Shown here: positions 43,590 to 52,043 of the stretch, in pieces | How positions within the stretch are numbered: the stretch's first letter is position 1 | Layout: each line of letters begins with the position of its first letter | Assembly: GCF_000280905.1 (NCBI RefSeq) | Contig: NZ_ALAP01000041.1 | Location: 1-64,000, forward strand | Source of the DNA: Streptomyces sp. AA1529 | Lineage (GTDB): Bacteria; Actinomycetota; Actinomycetes; Streptomycetales; Streptomycetaceae | Reading direction: 5' to 3' | DNA: 64,000 bases | The notes under the pieces: model-generated | The model's input: only the letters and a program-made list of their open reading frames with translations | The model's database searches: none | Told to the model about the DNA's origin: nothing | Translations under genes and position numbers: made by a program

Positions 43590-44492
43590 TCAGTACTCGC
43601 TCAGCAGCTTCTCCAGGAACGCCGTGGTTCTGTTCGGGGGTTCGGCCATCGCGCACAGCCGGTCCATGACCACCAGGTAGCCCTCCACCTCGTCCCGCTT
43701 CTCCAGATAGAGCGACGAGGTGAGCTGTTCGAGGTAGACGATGTCCGGGAGGTCGGGCTCCAGGAAGCGCAGGATGGTGACCGGCCCGCCCGCGGCGGCG
43801 AGCCCGCCCATGCTGAACGGGGCGATCTGCAGCGTGATGTTGGGCTGCCGGGCGACGTCGATCAGGTGCTCGAGCTGGGCGCGCATCACCTCGCGGGAGC
43901 CCAGCGGGCGGCGCAGTGCGGCCTCGTCCATCACGGCCCACAGCCGCGGGGAGTGCGGCCGGCCGAGGATCGACTGGCGTTCCATGCGCAGTTCGATGCG
44001 GCGTTCGCTGCGCCGGCTGTCGTCGCGGGGGTGACCGAGCCGGATGACCTCGCGGGCGTAGTCGCGGGTCTGCAGGAGCCCGGGCACGAACTGCACCTCG
44101 TAGGTGCGGATGACGGAAGCGGCCTCCTCGAGGCCGAGCAGCCGGTCGAACCACGGCGACATCACGTCGCTGTACTTCTGCCACCAGCCCGGTGAGCCCG
44201 CCTGCCGGGCCAGTTCCAGATACTCCTCGCGCTGCCGCTGGTCCCACACCTCGTACAGCGTCAGCAGATCGGCGACGTCGCGCTCCTTGCAGCCGACCCG
44301 TCCCAGCTCCAGGCGGCTGATCTTGGCGTGCGAGCCGCGGATCGCCTCGCCCGCGGCTTCCCGGGAGATGCCCTGCTCCTCGCGCAGCCGCCGCAGTTGG
44401 GTGCCCAGGACGATACGCAGGATCGTCGGTCCGCCCCTGGGGTGGTCCAGGATGCGTCCGGGCGACGCCTCGCGTCGCGGCTGTGCCTCCAT
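43590..44492 (-). CDS. WhiJ-type XRE regulator (HTH + DUF5753), second copy
   Basis: A 300-residue XRE regulator. The HTH covers about residues 25-80 (LGTQLRRLREEQGISREAAG, SHAKISRLELGRVGCKERDV). DUF5753 follows: PGWWQKYSDVMSPWFDRLLG, IRTYEVQFVPGLLQTRDYAR, ITLQIAPFSMGGLAAAGGPV. It shares the plan of the XRE protein encoded at 23770-24627 but is clearly diverged. A DUF397 gene lies 351 bp upstream on the same strand. It is the regulator gene nearest the NRPS operon, though no site-specific link can be shown. Confidence 0.9.
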   Translation of the reverse strand: MEAQPRREASPGRILDHPRGGPTILRIVLGTQLRRLREEQGISREAAGEAIRGSHAKISRLELGRVGCKERDVADLLTLYEVWDQRQREEYLELARQAGSPGWWQKYSDVMSPWFDRLLGLEEAASVIRTYEVQFVPGLLQTRDYAREVIRLGHPRDDSRRSERRIELRMERQSILGRPHSPRLWAVMDEAALRRPLGSREVMRAQLEHLIDVARQPNITLQIAPFSMGGLAAAGGPVTILRFLEPDLPDIVYLEQLTSSLYLEKRDEVEGYLVVMDRLCAMAEPPNRTTAFLEKLLSEY

Positions 44493-44843
44493 CGCGCCCG
44501 CCTAGCTTCCCTGAGTGACTGCACGGATGCTCAGTGTCCCATTCCGTCGACTGAGCGTACAGCCATACAGGTTGTACGGCCGGATTTGACGGCCGGGTGG
44601 CGGGGACCTGTCTGTCGGCGCGCGGCGGCCCTCCTGCTGCCGTACCTGCCGGGGCCGGATGCCGCGCGTCCCCGTGCGGTGGCTTCGCCGGAGGCGAACC
44701 GCCGCCACCCGTCCGTGTCGTGTGGCGGCGGTGTCCATGCGGGTGGTCGGCGGTCGCGGGCGCGGTCCGGAGCGGAACGTGCCGACCCCGTCGGGTCCGG
44801 CACACGCGCCCGCCCCGGCCCGGCCGCCGGTCCGGTCGGAGGC
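44493..44843. other. 351-bp gap between DUF397 and XRE genes
   Basis: No gene is supported. The 60 bp before the XRE start contain an interrupted palindrome; the remainder is GC-rich, with only compositional open frames. Confidence 0.5.
44557..44577. promoter_or_regulatory. Palindrome GTACA-N11-TGTAC upstream of the second XRE gene
   Basis: Perfect 5-bp arms 11 bp apart with an extra TACA inside the spacer, 65-85 bp upstream of the XRE start and in a locally AT-rich stretch. A candidate autoregulatory site. Confidence 0.45.
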
Positions 44844-45080
44844 CTAGGTGTCCAGCAGGTCGTCGAAGTCGCCGTCCTTGGCGCCCTGGACGAACGCCGC
44901 GATCTCGGCGGGCGTGTAGACCAGGGCGGGTCCCGAGGGGAACCGGGAGTTGCGGACGGCGACTCCCTGCCCGGGAAGCGTTGCGACCTCCACGCAGTTG
45001 CCGTTCGGGTTGCTGCGGCGGCTCTTGCGCCAGGCGGCACCCTCGATCTTCGTGGCCTCGATGCCGTTCTCGATCTGCAT
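44844..45080 (-). CDS. DUF397 domain protein, second copy
   Basis: A 78-residue protein with a clear DUF397 core: AAWRKSRRSNPNGNCVEVAT, GVAVRNSRFPSGPALVYTPA and AAFVQGAKDGDFDDLLDT. It is probably the partner of the downstream XRE regulator (43590-44492). The 351-bp space between them is much longer than in the other pair, so the two may have separate promoters. Three 12-bp direct repeats lie 75-110 bp upstream of its start. Confidence 0.88.
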   Translation of the reverse strand: MQIENGIEATKIEGAAWRKSRRSNPNGNCVEVATLPGQGVAVRNSRFPSGPALVYTPAEIAAFVQGAKDGDFDDLLDT

Positions 45081-45154
45081 GTACGACTCTCCCTACGTCA
45101 CTTGCGTCCCCCGTGGCGGTTGCGACGTCCGGAAGCGTCTCACAGCTGGACGTG

Positions 45155-45190
45155 CTTGCAGATGTACTTGCAGATGTACTTGCAGAAGTA
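45155..45190. repeat. Three 12-bp direct repeats (CTTGCAGATGTA) upstream of the DUF397 gene
   Basis: Two perfect copies and one with a single mismatch (CTTGCAGAAGTA) in direct head-to-tail register. The unit is slightly longer than one helical turn, and the array lies in the promoter region of the DUF397 gene. It looks like an iterated binding site. Confidence 0.75.
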
Positions 45191-45301
45191 AGTGCGGACC
45201 CACGACAATGCCCGTCATACCCGAGCCCGAGTTCCCAGTGGGCTCAACTCCGCCACCGGACAATGGAGTTCATGATCTTCCGTCCGTCCACAGGAGCCTC
45301 C

Positions 45302-45472
45302 GTGACCACAACAGGCGCTCGATTCACCACCCCTGACGGCCCGGCGGGCGACGGTCCAGGCTGCGACCACCCGCTCACCCGGCTGCTTCTCCTGCTGGAG
45401 ATCGCCGATCAGCCCGACTGGCTCCGCGACCTGGCCGCCCCCGCCGGATCAGCCCCGCAGAGCTTGCGGTAG
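45302..45472 (+). CDS. Small hypothetical protein (56 aa)
   Basis: A GTG start with AGGAG 5 bases upstream opens a 56-residue frame beginning MTTTGARFTTPDGPAG, with a leucine-rich segment (HPLTRLLLLLEIADQPDWL) and a short tail. I do not recognise it. Two in-frame ATGs at 45263 and 45272 would add up to 13 residues but lack a ribosome site. Its end overlaps the convergent helicase gene by 24 bp. The leucine run is too short for a confident membrane segment. Confidence 0.45.
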   Translation: MTTTGARFTTPDGPAGDGPGCDHPLTRLLLLLEIADQPDWLRDLAAPAGSAPQSLR

Positions 45473-47626
45473 TTCGGCGGAGTGCACGATCTCCAGCCGG
45501 GACACCGCGCGGGTCAGCGCGACGTAGAGGTGCCGTGGCCCCAGTGGGCCGCTGCCCGCCAGTTCGGCCGGTTCCACCAGCACCACATGGTCGTACTCCA
45601 GGCCCTTGGCGAGTTCCGCCGCCACCACCACGACCCGCTCCGGCGCGCCTCCCGGTGCGCCGGTCGCGATCCCGGCCGCCTCCAGGGCCGCCCGCACACC
45701 CGCGGCCCGTGACCCGGCCGCGAGCACCCCGACCGAGCCCGCACGCCCCAGAGCCGCGGCGACCCGCTCCGGCACCACCCGGGACAGTTCGGCAGCCGTC
45801 GCCACCCGGACCGTACACAGCTCGCCCCCGGTGCGCAGCGAACGCGCGGGCGGCACCGGCACCTCCAGCGCCTCCAGCAACCGGTTGGCCGGCGCGAGCA
45901 GTTCGGACGGTACCCGGAAACCGGTGGTCAGGGCAGTGACAGCCGCCCCGGGCGCGCCCAGATGCGCCAACTGCTCCGGCCAGTCGCGCGCCGCCCAGGG
46001 CGTCGTCCCCTGTGCCAGGTCGCCCAGTACGGTCAGCGAGCCGAAACGGCTCCGGCGCGCCAGGACGCGGCACTGCATGGGGGAGAGGTCCTGGGCCTCG
46101 TCCACCACCACGTGCCGGAAACTCTCCCCGGGACGGGCGATCAGCCCCGCAGCCTCGTCCAGCAGCAGCAGATCCGCCTCCGACCAGCGGGCCGCGCGCG
46201 GCGACCGCGGGCGGTGCCCCCGCCACAGCAGTGCCCGCTGCTCCTCCTCGCTCAGCAGCCCGTCGGCGGCCCGGGCCAGCGCTTCCGCGTCGCCCAGCAA
46301 GCCGGCGACGACCTCCTCCGGCCTCGTCCGCGGCCACACCGAGTCGAGGAACCCGGTCAGCGCCCTGGTCCGGCCCATCCGCCGCAGCCAGGCATCGCCC
46401 GGCGGCCCGGCGCGGCGCTCGGCCTGCTCCCGCAGCAGCGCCGCCGCACGGGCCCGCACCCGCTCCCTCCCCACCTCGAAGGGCGGCCGCTGCGCCAGCG
46501 TCTCCTCGACGAGCGCACGCAGCTCGGCCTCGTCCAGCCGCCAGCGATAGGAGCCGTCCGGCACCGCCAGCGGGCCGTCCGGCAGCCGTACCCGCCCGAG
46601 GAGGGCCCGTCGCAGCACCTCGGCCATCCGGGCGCCGTGCTTCAGCTCCACGACCCGCGGAGCGTCCTCGGCCCGCACCGGGAGCCCCGGCAGCAGGTCC
46701 CGCACGGTGCACTGGCGTACCCCGCCTTCGCCGAGCGCGGGCAGCACGGCCGAGATGTAGGCCAGGAAGGCCGGGTTGGGGCCGACGACGAGCATGCCGC
46801 CCCGCTCGATCCGCCGGGGATGGGTGTGGAGCAGATACGCGGCACGATGCAGCCCGACTGCGGTCTTCCCCGTGCCCGGCGCACCCTGGACGCAGATCGA
46901 GCTGTCGGGGCCCGAGCGCACCAGGTCGTCCTGCTCGGGCTGGATGGTGGCGACGATGTCGCGCATCGGCCCGACCCGCGGACGTTCGATCTCCCCGGCG
47001 ACGATCCGGGAGGCGAGGACGGACCCGGCCACCGCTCCCGGGGTCCGGGCCCCCTCGCCGGCAGCCTCCGGCAGCGGGTCCGTCAGCCGTTCGTCCTCCA
47101 GCCCGGTCAGATCCGCCGGGGTGCCGGTACCCTCCGGCGCCCAGCCGAACCGGCGCCGGGATCCCACTCCTTGCGGGTGCACGGCGGTCGCCTGATAGAA
47201 GGCCCGGGAGACCGGGGCGCGCCAGTCCAGTACCAGCGGCGGCGCCGAAGGGTGTTCGCTGACGCGCCGCCGGCCGATGTAGTAGCGCTGCCCCCGGTGT
47301 TCGCCGGCCTCCTCGCCGCCGCGCCCGGCGCCGAGGAAGTCGAGCCGTCCGAAGAACGGCGGCCCCTCCGGCTCCGTGTGCAGTTCCGCGGCCCGGCTGC
47401 GCAGCCGGCGGCCCAGGGCCTCGGCGCTCGCGCCGTCGGCCGCCACGCCCTCCGCGGCCGCCTCGCCCGAGTGCTGCCCGGTCAGTACTCCGGCGCCCTC
47501 CCGGACCCGGTCCCGGGCCGCGCTCTCCGCTGTGCCGAGCGCGGCGCGGCACAGCTCGATATAGGCGCGCTCGGCGGCCAGTTCGGCCCGGAGCGCGTTC
47601 TCCTCTGCGGTGTCTTCCCCCGGCAT
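45449..47626 (-). CDS. HelD-like UvrD-type helicase (RNA-polymerase-associated)
   Basis: A 725-residue SF1 helicase-like protein of the actinobacterial HelD type. The N-terminal coiled-coil (AEENALRAELAAERAYIELC) suits insertion into RNA polymerase. YYIGRRRVSE followed by VLDWRAPVSRAFYQAT is the HelD signature. Walker A is GAPGTGKTAVGLHRAAYLL (about 250), Walker B is HVVVDEAQDLSPMQ, motif III is VLGDLAQGT, and motif VI is YVALTRAVSRL. HelD proteins pull stalled RNA polymerase off DNA and in some actinomycetes protect against rifamycins. I see no rifamycin-associated promoter element upstream. Confidence 0.88.
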   Translation of the reverse strand: MPGEDTAEENALRAELAAERAYIELCRAALGTAESAARDRVREGAGVLTGQHSGEAAAEGVAADGASAEALGRRLRSRAAELHTEPEGPPFFGRLDFLGAGRGGEEAGEHRGQRYYIGRRRVSEHPSAPPLVLDWRAPVSRAFYQATAVHPQGVGSRRRFGWAPEGTGTPADLTGLEDERLTDPLPEAAGEGARTPGAVAGSVLASRIVAGEIERPRVGPMRDIVATIQPEQDDLVRSGPDSSICVQGAPGTGKTAVGLHRAAYLLHTHPRRIERGGMLVVGPNPAFLAYISAVLPALGEGGVRQCTVRDLLPGLPVRAEDAPRVVELKHGARMAEVLRRALLGRVRLPDGPLAVPDGSYRWRLDEAELRALVEETLAQRPPFEVGRERVRARAAALLREQAERRAGPPGDAWLRRMGRTRALTGFLDSVWPRTRPEEVVAGLLGDAEALARAADGLLSEEEQRALLWRGHRPRSPRAARWSEADLLLLDEAAGLIARPGESFRHVVVDEAQDLSPMQCRVLARRSRFGSLTVLGDLAQGTTPWAARDWPEQLAHLGAPGAAVTALTTGFRVPSELLAPANRLLEALEVPVPPARSLRTGGELCTVRVATAAELSRVVPERVAAALGRAGSVGVLAAGSRAAGVRAALEAAGIATGAPGGAPERVVVVAAELAKGLEYDHVVLVEPAELAGSGPLGPRHLYVALTRAVSRLEIVHSAELPQALRG

Positions 47627-47858
47627 GGGGCGGTGCTCCTCACTGCCCGGTCCACTGCCTGATCGGGCTCGGTAGGGGTGTCGTAGGGGGTGCTCGGTGT
47701 CCGGCGCGCAGGTGGCGGCCGGCGGTTTCGGTGCTCCGGTGGGCCGGGACCGCCGTGTCGGTGGGCGGAGCCGGCCCGTGGTGGCGGTGCCGGTGCGGGT
47801 GCGGGTGCTGTCCGGGAGCGGGGTGCGCGGGTACGCCCGCTGTTCCGCTCGCCCCGGC

Positions 47859-48518
47859 TCAGGCGAACGGCGTCAGTCCGGTGCGCAGCAGCGCGAAGGC
47901 GCGGCGGGCGTCCTCCCGGGCCGCGGCGGACACGCTGTCCGCGCTCGCGCCGTCCGCGATCCGCCGCCAGTTGGCGGTCGCGAGCACCCGCTGGGACGTC
48001 ACGAGCTGCCCCGCCGCCAGCCGCGCCGTCAGGCCCGGTGCGGTGCCCGCGTCCGCGGCGCCGTCGGCCGCACCGGCCGCCAGCGCGTCCGCCAGCGCTT
48101 CTTCCGACCGTGCGGTGTAGGAGTGCAGCCGTGCGACCAGTTCGGGGGTGCCGTAGAGCAGCCGGTGGAAGGAGAGCACCTCCGGCTCGTCGCACAGTCC
48201 GGTGACCGGGTCGCGGGCTTCGAGCCCGGCCAGGAAGTGGTTCTCCAGCGCGGTGAGCGGCGACTCGTGCGCGTGGCGCCCCGCCACCACGCGCGCGGCC
48301 TCGTTCTCGTGGTCGGCGAAGCGGTGGAGCGCCATGTCCTCCTTGGTGCGGAAGTAGCGGAAGAGGGTCGGTTTGGAGACCTCTGCGGCCTCGGCGATCT
48401 CGGACACGGAGACGGTGGCGAATCCCTTCTCCAGGAAGAGGGAGACGGCCGCGTCGGAGATCGCCCGGTAGGTGCGTTGCCGCTTGCGTGCGCGCAGTCC
48501 GGTGCCGTTTTCGCTCAT
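47859..48518 (-). CDS. TetR-family transcriptional regulator
   Basis: A 219-residue TetR repressor. The HTH covers about residues 15-60: AISDAAVSLFLEKGFATVSV, EIAEAAEVSKPTLFRYFRTK. The C-terminal ligand domain is Ala-rich and not assignable. The ATG at 48518 gives the standard short N-terminus. It is divergent from the universal stress protein gene across 431 bp with a palindromic site close to its own start, suggesting autoregulation. No obvious efflux or enzyme target adjoins it. Confidence 0.9.
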   Translation of the reverse strand: MSENGTGLRARKRQRTYRAISDAAVSLFLEKGFATVSVSEIAEAAEVSKPTLFRYFRTKEDMALHRFADHENEAARVVAGRHAHESPLTALENHFLAGLEARDPVTGLCDEPEVLSFHRLLYGTPELVARLHSYTARSEEALADALAAGAADGAADAGTAPGLTARLAAGQLVTSQRVLATANWRRIADGASADSVSAAAREDARRAFALLRTGLTPFA

Positions 48519-48949
48519 GGGGCGACCGTAACAGTAAAATGTGACTCAGTTAAATTTCTATCCTGGTTGTGTTTGTGTGCGTCCGAATCGGCTGCGGTTT
48601 GCCGCGGAGGGATGGCACCCGGGCGGCACCGCGCGCGACGGGAACCGCCCCGGCGGTGAGCCGGAACGGCGACGGCGTAAGGGTGCGGCGAAGGGGAGCG
48701 GTGCAGGGCGTGGAGAGGAACGGCGGAGGAGGGCACTCCGGAAATCGGTGCCGGGCCGCGGAAGTGCGGGTTCCGGACCCAACTGCCGCCTCGTGCGGGC
48801 CGGTTCGGAGGCCGGTCCGGGCGGACACCCAGGCGGGCGCCGGAGGGCGGGTACGACCGGTTGCCGAAGCTTCTACCGCATCCGTCCCGTGTGCACCACA
48901 CTGGCGGGGTACCCACGCATCGAGGCGAGGACGCGAGGAGAGGACGGAC
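48519..48949. other. 431-bp divergent intergenic region (TetR / universal stress protein)
   Basis: Apart from the TetR-like site next to the TetR gene, I see no gene or clear regulatory motif. Arg-rich frames on both strands look like shadows. Confidence 0.5.
48536..48556. promoter_or_regulatory. AT-rich TetR-like operator near the TetR start
   Basis: The near-palindrome TGACTCAGTTA sits in an AT-rich window about 20-40 bp upstream of the TetR start codon, where an autorepressor site is expected. The symmetry is imperfect beyond the central ACTCAGT. Confidence 0.4.
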
Positions 48950-49861
48950 ATGTCGGAGAGCAACGAGCGCCCCGCAGGAATATCCGCGCCCGCCGACGGA
49001 GTCGGCCGTGTCGTGGTCGGGGTCGACGGTTCCCCGCACTCGCTGCGCGCGCTGGACCGGGCTGCCGACGAGGCCGAACGGCGGGGCGCCGAACTGGAGG
49101 TGCTCTGCGGAGGGGTGCCCGCGCGACGCGGTGCGTACCCCGAGACGGAGGCCGACCGGGAGCGGATGCGGCAGGCGACCCGTGAGGTCGCCGAAAGCGC
49201 CGCGGAGCGGGCCCGCGAGCGGGTGCCGGGGCTCACGGTCGTGGCGACCGGCGTCAGCGAACCCGCGGCCGACGCGCTGGTGGGCCGCAGCCGTACCGCG
49301 GAGCTGACCGTCGTGGGGACCCGCGGGCACGGCGGCTTCCGCGGTCTGCTGCTCGGTTCCGTCAGCCTGCGGCTGGCCGCGCACGCCGCGGGGCCGCTGA
49401 TGGTCGTGCGCGGCGCCCTGCCCGAGCCCGGCGCCGCCCCCGGCGATGTGGTCGTCGGCGTGAAGTCGGGGAGCGCGACGCAGCCGGTGGAGTACGGGTT
49501 CCAGGCGGCCCAGCGGTCCGGTGCGGCGGTGCGGGTGGCGCACTGCTGGATCTATCCGATGCTGCCCGGGGTGGCCCTGCGGCTGTCGCCGCAGGAGCCC
49601 TCCACGGAGACCAAGCGCGCCGAGCAGTTCGTGGCGGACACCCTCCGGCCGTTCCGGAAGCGGTACCCGCAGGTGCCGCTGAGTGCCGAGCAGCACCAGG
49701 GTCAGCCGGCCGAGCATCTGATCAAGCTGAGCGAGGGCGCCGACACGGTCGTGCTGGGGGTGCGGCGCCAGGCCCGCCGCCTCAGCCTCCAGGTGGGCCC
49801 GGTGGTGCACGCGGTGCTGCACCACGCGAAGTGCTCGGTGGTGCTGATCCCCGTGCCGTGA
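48950..49861 (+). CDS. Universal stress protein (two UspA domains)
   Basis: A 303-residue tandem UspA protein. Domain 1 (about 18-150) has RVVVGVDGSPHSLRALDRAA and the ATP-binding loop VVGTRGHGGFRGLLLGSVS. Domain 2 (about 160-300) starts DVVVGVKSGSATQPVEYGFQ and ends ADTVVLGVRRQARRLSLQVG, a less canonical nucleotide loop. Such proteins accumulate under hypoxia, starvation or dormancy in actinobacteria. GAGGAGAGGA precedes the ATG. A strong hairpin follows the stop. Confidence 0.9.
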   Translation: MSESNERPAGISAPADGVGRVVVGVDGSPHSLRALDRAADEAERRGAELEVLCGGVPARRGAYPETEADRERMRQATREVAESAAERARERVPGLTVVATGVSEPAADALVGRSRTAELTVVGTRGHGGFRGLLLGSVSLRLAAHAAGPLMVVRGALPEPGAAPGDVVVGVKSGSATQPVEYGFQAAQRSGAAVRVAHCWIYPMLPGVALRLSPQEPSTETKRAEQFVADTLRPFRKRYPQVPLSAEQHQGQPAEHLIKLSEGADTVVLGVRRQARRLSLQVGPVVHAVLHHAKCSVVLIPVP

Positions 49862-49877
49862 CGTCCTGACCGCTGCC

Positions 49878-49908
49878 GGCGCCCCCGGGGCCCCTCCCCG
49901 GGGGCGCC
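49878..49908 (+). terminator. Strong hairpin after the universal stress protein gene
   Basis: Perfect 13-bp GC stem (GGCGCCCCCGGGG and its complement) with a 5-base loop, 17 bp after the stop codon. No U-tract. Confidence 0.8.
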
Positions 49909-50305
49909 GCACGGCTGTCCCCGGGGTGCGTGACGTCCCGCACTTCCGGAACCGGTGTCAGGGCAGCCTGCGCGGCGGGTCGCGCCGCTGCGCGGTGGCC
50001 CGTGCCCCGGGTGCCGGCCACGCGGAACCCGGTGCCCTCCTCGCCGTGGCTGCCCTCCCCGCCGTGGAAGGGCGGAGGAGTCCGCTCGCGCGGCCCGCTC
50101 CGCTGCCGGGGCCGCTCGAACGGGCGGCCGGGGCCGAAACCGCGGCTCCGGGCCCGTTGGAGGATCACCCGAGGTCAAGGGGGTCGATCGTGGCACTCTG
50201 TACGATGGAGGGCCCCGTGCAACGCGCGTAGAGTCCTTTCCAGTCCTGGTCAGGACTCTGCAATGACGCACGTCGCACCAGAGAATCACGCACGGAGCCC
50301 CACCC
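49909..50305. other. About 400 bp upstream of the NCS1 permease gene
   Basis: No gene is supported in 49909-50200. The last 80 bp hold two overlapping hairpins (annotated separately) and the permease ribosome site CACGGAG. Confidence 0.5.
50230..50259 (+). promoter_or_regulatory. Overlapping alternative hairpins in the NCS1 permease leader
   Basis: AGAGTCC (50230-50236) can pair with GGACTCT (50253-50259), while AGTCC (50242-50246) can pair with GGACT (50253-50257) in a tighter hairpin. The two structures exclude each other. They lie 46-76 bp before the permease start, where they could form a switch or an operator palindrome. No known riboswitch motif is recognisable. Confidence 0.4.
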
Positions 50306-51856
50306 ATGGCAGTCTCCCCCGGCGTCACCGACGCCGACGGCGCCGCCTCGGCGCCCTCCCCAGCACCCGCGTCCCCGGCCGCCGCCGAGACGGCCGGCGC
50401 GCTCGACGGGACCGTCGAGACCCGCGGCATCGAGCCCGTCCCCGACCATGAGCGGCGCGGCCGGGTCCGCGAACTCTTCCCCACCTGGGTGGCCGCCAAC
50501 ATCAGCGTCCTGCTGCTGACCATGGGCGCCGGCCTGGTGGTCTTCAACGGCCTCAACTTCTGGCAGGTCCTGCTCGCGGCCGCCATCGCGGGCGGTATCT
50601 CCTTCGGCCTGGTCGGGCTGCTGTCCGTCTCCGGCAAGTGGGGCGGCGCACCGGGTGCCATGCTCTCCCGGGCCACCTTCGGTGTCCGGGGCAACTACTT
50701 CCCCGGCATGATCCTGTGGGTGGCCCGCTTCGGCTGGGAGACCATCAACGCCGTCACCGGGGCCTACGCCGTCCTGACGGTGCTCCGCCTGCTCTTCGGC
50801 GTCCGCAGCAGCACCCCGCTGATCGCCGTCACACTGCTGCTGTTCGTCGGGGTGACCTTCGTGGTCAGCGGTATGGGCCGCAAGGTCCTCAACCTCTGCA
50901 ACACCTGGTCGACCTACCTTTTCGGGCTCTTCACGGTGCTGGTCCTGGGCTACCTGGTCACCACCATGGACTGGGGCGCGGTCTTCTCCCGGCCCGCCGG
51001 GGGCACCGCCATGTTCATCGCGGGGATCGGCACCATCGCGGCCGGCGGGATCAGCTGGATCCCCACCGGACCCGACTTCGCCCGTTACCTGCCGCACAGC
51101 GCCGAGGGGCGGAAGATCTTCGGCACCACCCTCTCCGGCGCCCTGCTGGTGCTGGTTCCGATGGTGCTGATGGGTGGCGTGATGTCGGTCAAGGACCCGG
51201 CACTGGCCAAGACCGACGACCCCGTCTCCTTCCTCGGTGAGGCGCTGCCGATGTGGCTGGCCGTGCCGTACCTGGTCGTCGCGCTCATCGGGATGGTGCT
51301 GATCAACAGCCTTTCCATGTACTCGGCCGGCTTCACGGCGCAGACGATGGGCGTGAAGCTGCCGCGCGCCTGGGCCGTGAGCATCAACGCGGGCATCAGC
51401 CTGGTCGGCGGGCTGCTGCTGATGCTGGTCGCCAAGAGCTTCTACGGCTCGTTCATCTCCTTCCTGTCGCTGCTCGCCGTCTCCTTCTCCGCCTGGGTCG
51501 GCGTCTACGGGATCGACATGCTGCGGCGCCGCAACCGGACCGTCCGCTACGACCCCGCCGGGCTGCTCGACACCTCGCGCAGCAGCCGCTACTGGTACGT
51601 CGGCGGCTACTGCTGGCAGGCCATGACAGCCTGGGGCGTCGCGCTGCTGCTGGGCCTGGGCTTCACCAAGTGCGACTGGTTCACCGGGCCCCTCGTCTCC
51701 ACCTGGATCGGCGAGAACGGGCTCGGCTGGGCCGCCACCGCACTGCTGGCCGCGCTGCTCCACGCGGCGCTGCCCGTGCCCCGCGAGGGCGCGGCACCCG
51801 CGCCGGTCCCCGCCCCCCGCACCGAGGAGGCGTCCGCCGGGACGCACCGGGACTGA
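50306..51856 (+). CDS. NCS1-family permease (purine/cytosine-type)
   Basis: A 516-residue integral membrane protein with 12 predicted helices. ETRGIEPVPDHERRGRVREL is the N-terminal loop typical of actinobacterial cytosine/purine permeases. LFPTWVAANISVLLLTMGAG forms TM1, followed by GAPGAMLSRATFGVRGNYFP and ISWIPTGPDFARYLPHSAEG, which are substrate-site regions of the NCS1 fold. It probably imports a nucleobase or related heterocycle by cation symport. The ATG follows CACGGAG by 8 bases. It is monocistronic, bounded by a leader with alternative hairpins and an 18-bp terminator. Confidence 0.88.
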   Translation: MAVSPGVTDADGAASAPSPAPASPAAAETAGALDGTVETRGIEPVPDHERRGRVRELFPTWVAANISVLLLTMGAGLVVFNGLNFWQVLLAAAIAGGISFGLVGLLSVSGKWGGAPGAMLSRATFGVRGNYFPGMILWVARFGWETINAVTGAYAVLTVLRLLFGVRSSTPLIAVTLLLFVGVTFVVSGMGRKVLNLCNTWSTYLFGLFTVLVLGYLVTTMDWGAVFSRPAGGTAMFIAGIGTIAAGGISWIPTGPDFARYLPHSAEGRKIFGTTLSGALLVLVPMVLMGGVMSVKDPALAKTDDPVSFLGEALPMWLAVPYLVVALIGMVLINSLSMYSAGFTAQTMGVKLPRAWAVSINAGISLVGGLLLMLVAKSFYGSFISFLSLLAVSFSAWVGVYGIDMLRRRNRTVRYDPAGLLDTSRSSRYWYVGGYCWQAMTAWGVALLLGLGFTKCDWFTGPLVSTWIGENGLGWAATALLAALLHAALPVPREGAAPAPVPAPRTEEASAGTHRD

Positions 51857-51902
51857 AGCGACGCCCGTCCCGGACCGGGGCGAACCGGGACCGGAGGGCG
51901 CA

Positions 51903-51945
51903 GCACCGGGCTCGCGGGGCGCAGGAAGCCCCGCGAGCCCGGTGC
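51903..51945 (+). terminator. 18-bp perfect hairpin after the NCS1 permease gene
   Basis: A perfect 18-bp stem with a 7-base loop (51921-51927), starting 46 bp after the permease stop. A very stable intrinsic-type terminator without a U-tract. Confidence 0.85.
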
Positions 51946-52043
51946 GGTATGCGTGAATGGAGCGGGCCGGAGCGGAAACCCCGGTCCAGGGCGGCATCCG
52001 ACCGCCGCCCGCGACGCCCTCTCCGAGGAAGCCGAGGTCCACA

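Noticed and set aside
43302..44195. 297-residue plus-strand frame
   Set aside because: Mostly antisense to the XRE regulator, with Arg/Gly-rich composition.
45155..45190. CRISPR-like array
   Set aside because: Units are 12 bp and directly abutting with no spacers and no cas genes nearby.
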